A stretch of DNA of 64,000 bases from a bacterium (GTDB lineage Bacteria; Krumholzibacteriota; Krumholzibacteriia; LZORAL124-64-63), in contig JAAEQC010000033.1 in NCBI GenBank assembly GCA_024231905.1, forward strand, positions 186,001 to 250,000. Direction: 5' to 3'. The notes beneath the pieces were generated by a model. The model ran no database searches. It saw only the letters and a list, made by a program, of their open reading frames with translations, and was not told the origin of the DNA. The translations under genes and the position numbers were made by a program. Below are positions 61,508 through 64,000 of this stretch, piece by piece. Positions within the stretch are counted from its first letter, which is position 1, and every line of letters starts with the position of its first letter.

Positions 61508-64000
61508 ATGACACAGCATTCGGAAGCGACGACCACACCGATTCACCTCCTGGGTCTTGTGATCGTCGTACTCGTTGTCCTGCTGTCGCCGAACGCGCTG
61601 GTGCTGGCGCAGTCCGACGGCACCTGGGAATCGCGCTTGGAGGCAGCCGAAGGAGCAGGCCGGATTGCCTTGATAGCGGAGTACCTGGCATCGGACGAAG
61701 CCACTCAGGATACGAAGCGAGCCATCGAACTCGGCAAGGAAGCTCTGGAGCTCTTGGGTGACGCGCCGAACGAGAACCACGAGCTGGCCATCCTGGGCGG
61801 TCTATGCCGCGCACAAGTCATGAGTGAAACCGTTGAGGGCAATACGGAGCTGGGCAGGCGGTGCGAGGACATAGCCCGGCGACTGGGTGACAAGCGGTGG
61901 CTGGCGTGGTCTCTTTCCTGGATCGGCGAGAGCAACTACCAGGCTGGCAAATTAGAAGAAGCCTGTGGCCACTTCGAGCAAGCTGCACAACTCTACAAAG
62001 AGCTTGGGGACGTACACAGCCAGGCCGAGGCATTGAGCAGTGCTGGTAGCTACATGAATGGTTTCAGTGACCTCACTGTTGCCCTGGAGCATCAGCTTCA
62101 CGCCCGCGACCTGTTTGAATCCATCGGCGACCTCCGCGGTGTGGGGCGAACTCTGCTCCGCGCGGGTCTCGTGCATAGTGAACTTGGTGACCACGACCGG
62201 AAACTGGATTACACGAAGCAGGCGCTTGAAGCGTTCAGGGGCGCCGGGTACGAAAATGGCCAGGCTTCCGCTTTGAACAACATCGGGATGTATTACCTGA
62301 AAATCGATCAACCGCAGGAGGCTTTGCCTTACTTCGAGGAGTCCCTGGAAATCAAGCGACGGATCGGCGAAGAGCGGGGTGCCGCGCGACGGCTGAACAA
62401 CATTGGCTCTACATACCTGAGACTTGGCCGTTGGGACGAGGCGCGTGATTTCGCCGAGCAAGCCTACAAAAAAAACATGGAATTGGCATATCCGCCGGGC
62501 GTTTCCCACAGTCTCAAAATCCTCGCAAAAATAGACCATGCGCAAGGCAAGTTCCAGGCTGCCCTTGAATCAGTACAAGAGGCAATAAGGATAATCGAAG
62601 ACGGCGGCGCACAAAGTGAACTGATCGTTTCCTACGCGTTGCTGGTCGAGCTATATGAACAGCTCGGCGACCCGGCAGCGGCACTGGCGGCCCTGCGCCG
62701 CCACAACGAGATCAAGAGCACTATCGTCAACGAGGAGAATGTCCAGCAGATCGCCCGCATGGAGGCCCGATACCGGGTAAAAGAGCAGACTCAGGAGATC
62801 GAACTGCTGAGGCGGGAGCAGGCCGTCCAGGCCCTGGAAGTCGAGCAGCAGCGCAACGTGCGCAGCGCCCTGATAGTCGGCTTTGGGCTCATCTGCCTGA
62901 TCGGTCTCCTCCTGTTCAACCGGTTCCGGATCCGGGCACGAGAGAAATTGATGGTGGCCACCGTCGAGCACGAACGACAGGTCAGCACCCAGTTACGCGA
63001 GATAGACCAGCTCAAGGACGAGTTCCTGGCCAACACCTCGCATGAGCTGCGCTCTCCCCTGATGGGCATTACCGGCCTGGCGCAGGCCATGTTCGAGGAC
63101 CCTGCCGTCGAGCTGCCCGAGAAGATCCGTTCCGATCTCGAAATGATCCACATGAGCGGCCGCCGGCTCGGCTCGCTAGTGGAGGACATCCTCGACTATT
63201 CGAAGCTGCAGCGGGGCAGCTCCGGCTTTGTGCTCGCTCCGGTGGAGATCCGGGCGCTGACCGATGTCGTCCTGACGCTGGCGGGGCCGCTGGTGGGCGA
63301 CAAGGAACTCGAACTGGTCAACGCGGTGGAGTCGGACCTGCCGGGCGTCGAGGCGGACGAGGCCCGCATCCACCAGATCCTTTTGAACCTGGTGGGCAAC
63401 GCGATCAAGTGTAGCGAGAACGGTACGATCACAGTTTCAGCCAGTGTCGCGGACGATGAACTCGTCGTGCGGGTCACCGACTCGGGCAGAGGTATCGAAC
63501 CGGGCAGGCTCGAGCGAATTTTTGATTCGTCCAGGTTGGATGACGAGAGTGTCCGGAGCGAAACCGGCGGCAACGGGCTCGGGCTTCCGATCAGTAAGCA
63601 TCTCGTCGAGTTGCACGGCGGCAGGATCTGGGTGGAGTCGGAGCCCGGCTGCGGTGCGGTTTTCTCTTTCACGCTCCCGCTGAATCGGGCGCCGGCAACC
63701 ATCGTGCCGGACGTGGAAACCACTCACCGGCAACCAGCAGCCGGCGAGGGCCGGGAGGAGGATCTGTCCACCGAGGGCGCCTCGATCCTGGTCGTGGACG
63801 ACGAGGAAGTGATCTGCCGCGTCCTGGAGAGACAGCTCGTCGCCGAGGGGCATCGAGTGTGGACAGTGTCGAACGGAGAGGAGGCACTGGCGATCGTTGC
63901 GGAGGAGGAAGTCGATCTCGTGCTGCTCGACGTGATAATGCCGCGGATGTCGGGCTACGAGCTGTGTCGGAAGCTCCGCGAACACCACTCGCTCGAGGAG
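61508..64000 (+). CDS. Hybrid sensor histidine kinase with N-terminal TPR array (3' end cut by window)
   Basis: The frame from the ATG at 61508 is open to the last base, giving 831 residues without a stop. Order: signal/anchor helix (about 14-36), a TPR region with six or more repeats (about 45-400; for example ALNNIGMYYLKIDQPQEALPYFEESL), coiled coil, one membrane helix near 453-473 (NVRSALIVGFGLICLIGLLLFN), HisKA with His512 in NTSHELRSPL, HATPase_c (DSGRGIEPGR, NGLGLPISKHLVELHGG), then a receiver with DDEE and Asp808 in LLLDVIMPR. The TPRs are probably outside the cytoplasm and bind a protein or peptide. The C-terminus is not visible, so more domains may follow. Confidence 0.88.
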   Translation, partial: MTQHSEATTTPIHLLGLVIVVLVVLLSPNALVLAQSDGTWESRLEAAEGAGRIALIAEYLASDEATQDTKRAIELGKEALELLGDAPNENHELAILGGLCRAQVMSETVEGNTELGRRCEDIARRLGDKRWLAWSLSWIGESNYQAGKLEEACGHFEQAAQLYKELGDVHSQAEALSSAGSYMNGFSDLTVALEHQLHARDLFESIGDLRGVGRTLLRAGLVHSELGDHDRKLDYTKQALEAFRGAGYENGQASALNNIGMYYLKIDQPQEALPYFEESLEIKRRIGEERGAARRLNNIGSTYLRLGRWDEARDFAEQAYKKNMELAYPPGVSHSLKILAKIDHAQGKFQAALESVQEAIRIIEDGGAQSELIVSYALLVELYEQLGDPAAALAALRRHNEIKSTIVNEENVQQIARMEARYRVKEQTQEIELLRREQAVQALEVEQQRNVRSALIVGFGLICLIGLLLFNRFRIRAREKLMVATVEHERQVSTQLREIDQLKDEFLANTSHELRSPLMGITGLAQAMFEDPAVELPEKIRSDLEMIHMSGRRLGSLVEDILDYSKLQRGSSGFVLAPVEIRALTDVVLTLAGPLVGDKELELVNAVESDLPGVEADEARIHQILLNLVGNAIKCSENGTITVSASVADDELVVRVTDSGRGIEPGRLERIFDSSRLDDESVRSETGGNGLGLPISKHLVELHGGRIWVESEPGCGAVFSFTLPLNRAPATIVPDVETTHRQPAAGEGREEDLSTEGASILVVDDEEVICRVLERQLVAEGHRVWTVSNGEEALAIVAEEEVDLVLLDVIMPRMSGYELCRKLREHHSLEE

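Noticed and set aside
1-64000. CRISPR arrays, tRNA or rRNA genes
   Set aside because: Read for regular spaced repeats, tRNA cloverleaf arms and conserved rRNA segments; none seen.

Overview
This is a GC-rich (by eye well above 60% G+C) chromosomal window from a Gram-negative bacterium. Outer-membrane features are plentiful: an O-antigen/exopolysaccharide cluster, heptosyltransferase-type enzymes, an OmpA-family protein, an Omp85-like barrel, a secretin and several lipoproteins. An exported beta-helix protein with an NPFNP-type C-terminal FlgD/sorting-like domain, a Ser/Thr kinase fused to a TolB/PD40-like propeller, and a two-CW histidine kinase are combinations I associate with FCB-related candidate phyla (for example Krumholzibacteriota or Eisenbacteria) and, less strongly, Acidobacteria/Gemmatimonadota. 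That placement is inference. I saw no rRNA, tRNA or CRISPR array.

Layout. 0-3.4 kb: amidase C-terminus, gamma-glutamyltranspeptidase, a small unknown and a poorly coding stretch. 3.4-13.6 kb: surface polysaccharide cluster (three GT4 glycosyltransferases, Wzx-like flippase, WecB epimerase, O-antigen ligase/polymerase-like protein, CapA-like protein, one secreted protein). 13.8-24.4 kb: exported hydrolase, hybrid sensor kinase with a periplasmic SBP_bac_3 domain, DEDDh exonuclease, three-repeat exported protein, DUF5362-like membrane protein, a long transketolase, exported phospholipase-D-family protein, isochorismatase-like hydrolase. 24.5-33.9 kb (all minus): DUF3078-like protein, MscS channel, a translationally coupled GT2-GT9-OmpA run, Omp85-like barrel, YchJ, OPT transporter. 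34.1-46.2 kb: peptidase T, beta-helix protein, methyltransferase pair, SPFH plus Arc-like pair, sigma-54 activator divergent from thioredoxin, and three hydrolase/alkaline-phosphatase-fold proteins. 46.3-53.8 kb: lipoprotein, Ser/Thr kinase, orphan secretin, FN3/seven-bladed-propeller lipoprotein. 53.8-61.3 kb: transposase remnants flank a B3/4-domain protein and a five-gene minus-strand redox unit (Rrf2 regulator, NarI/DsrM-like cytochrome b, HdrD/DsrK-like Fe-S protein, response regulator, two-CW histidine kinase). 61.5 kb to the end: a TPR hybrid sensor kinase cut by the window edge.

Two local systems stand out. (1) A sigma-54 switch: the trxA upstream region carries a near-consensus -24/-12 promoter with exact GG-N10-GC spacing, plus three GTTG/CAAC palindromes about 120-165 bp upstream, next to a divergent PAS/sigma-54 activator gene with cysteines in its PAS domain. 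(2) The Rrf2-cytochrome b-HdrD-RR-kinase unit, in which an IscR-like cysteine triad and a cysteine-rich two-CW sensor bracket an Fe-S/heme electron-transfer pair. Both are proposed from sequence pattern and gene order only.
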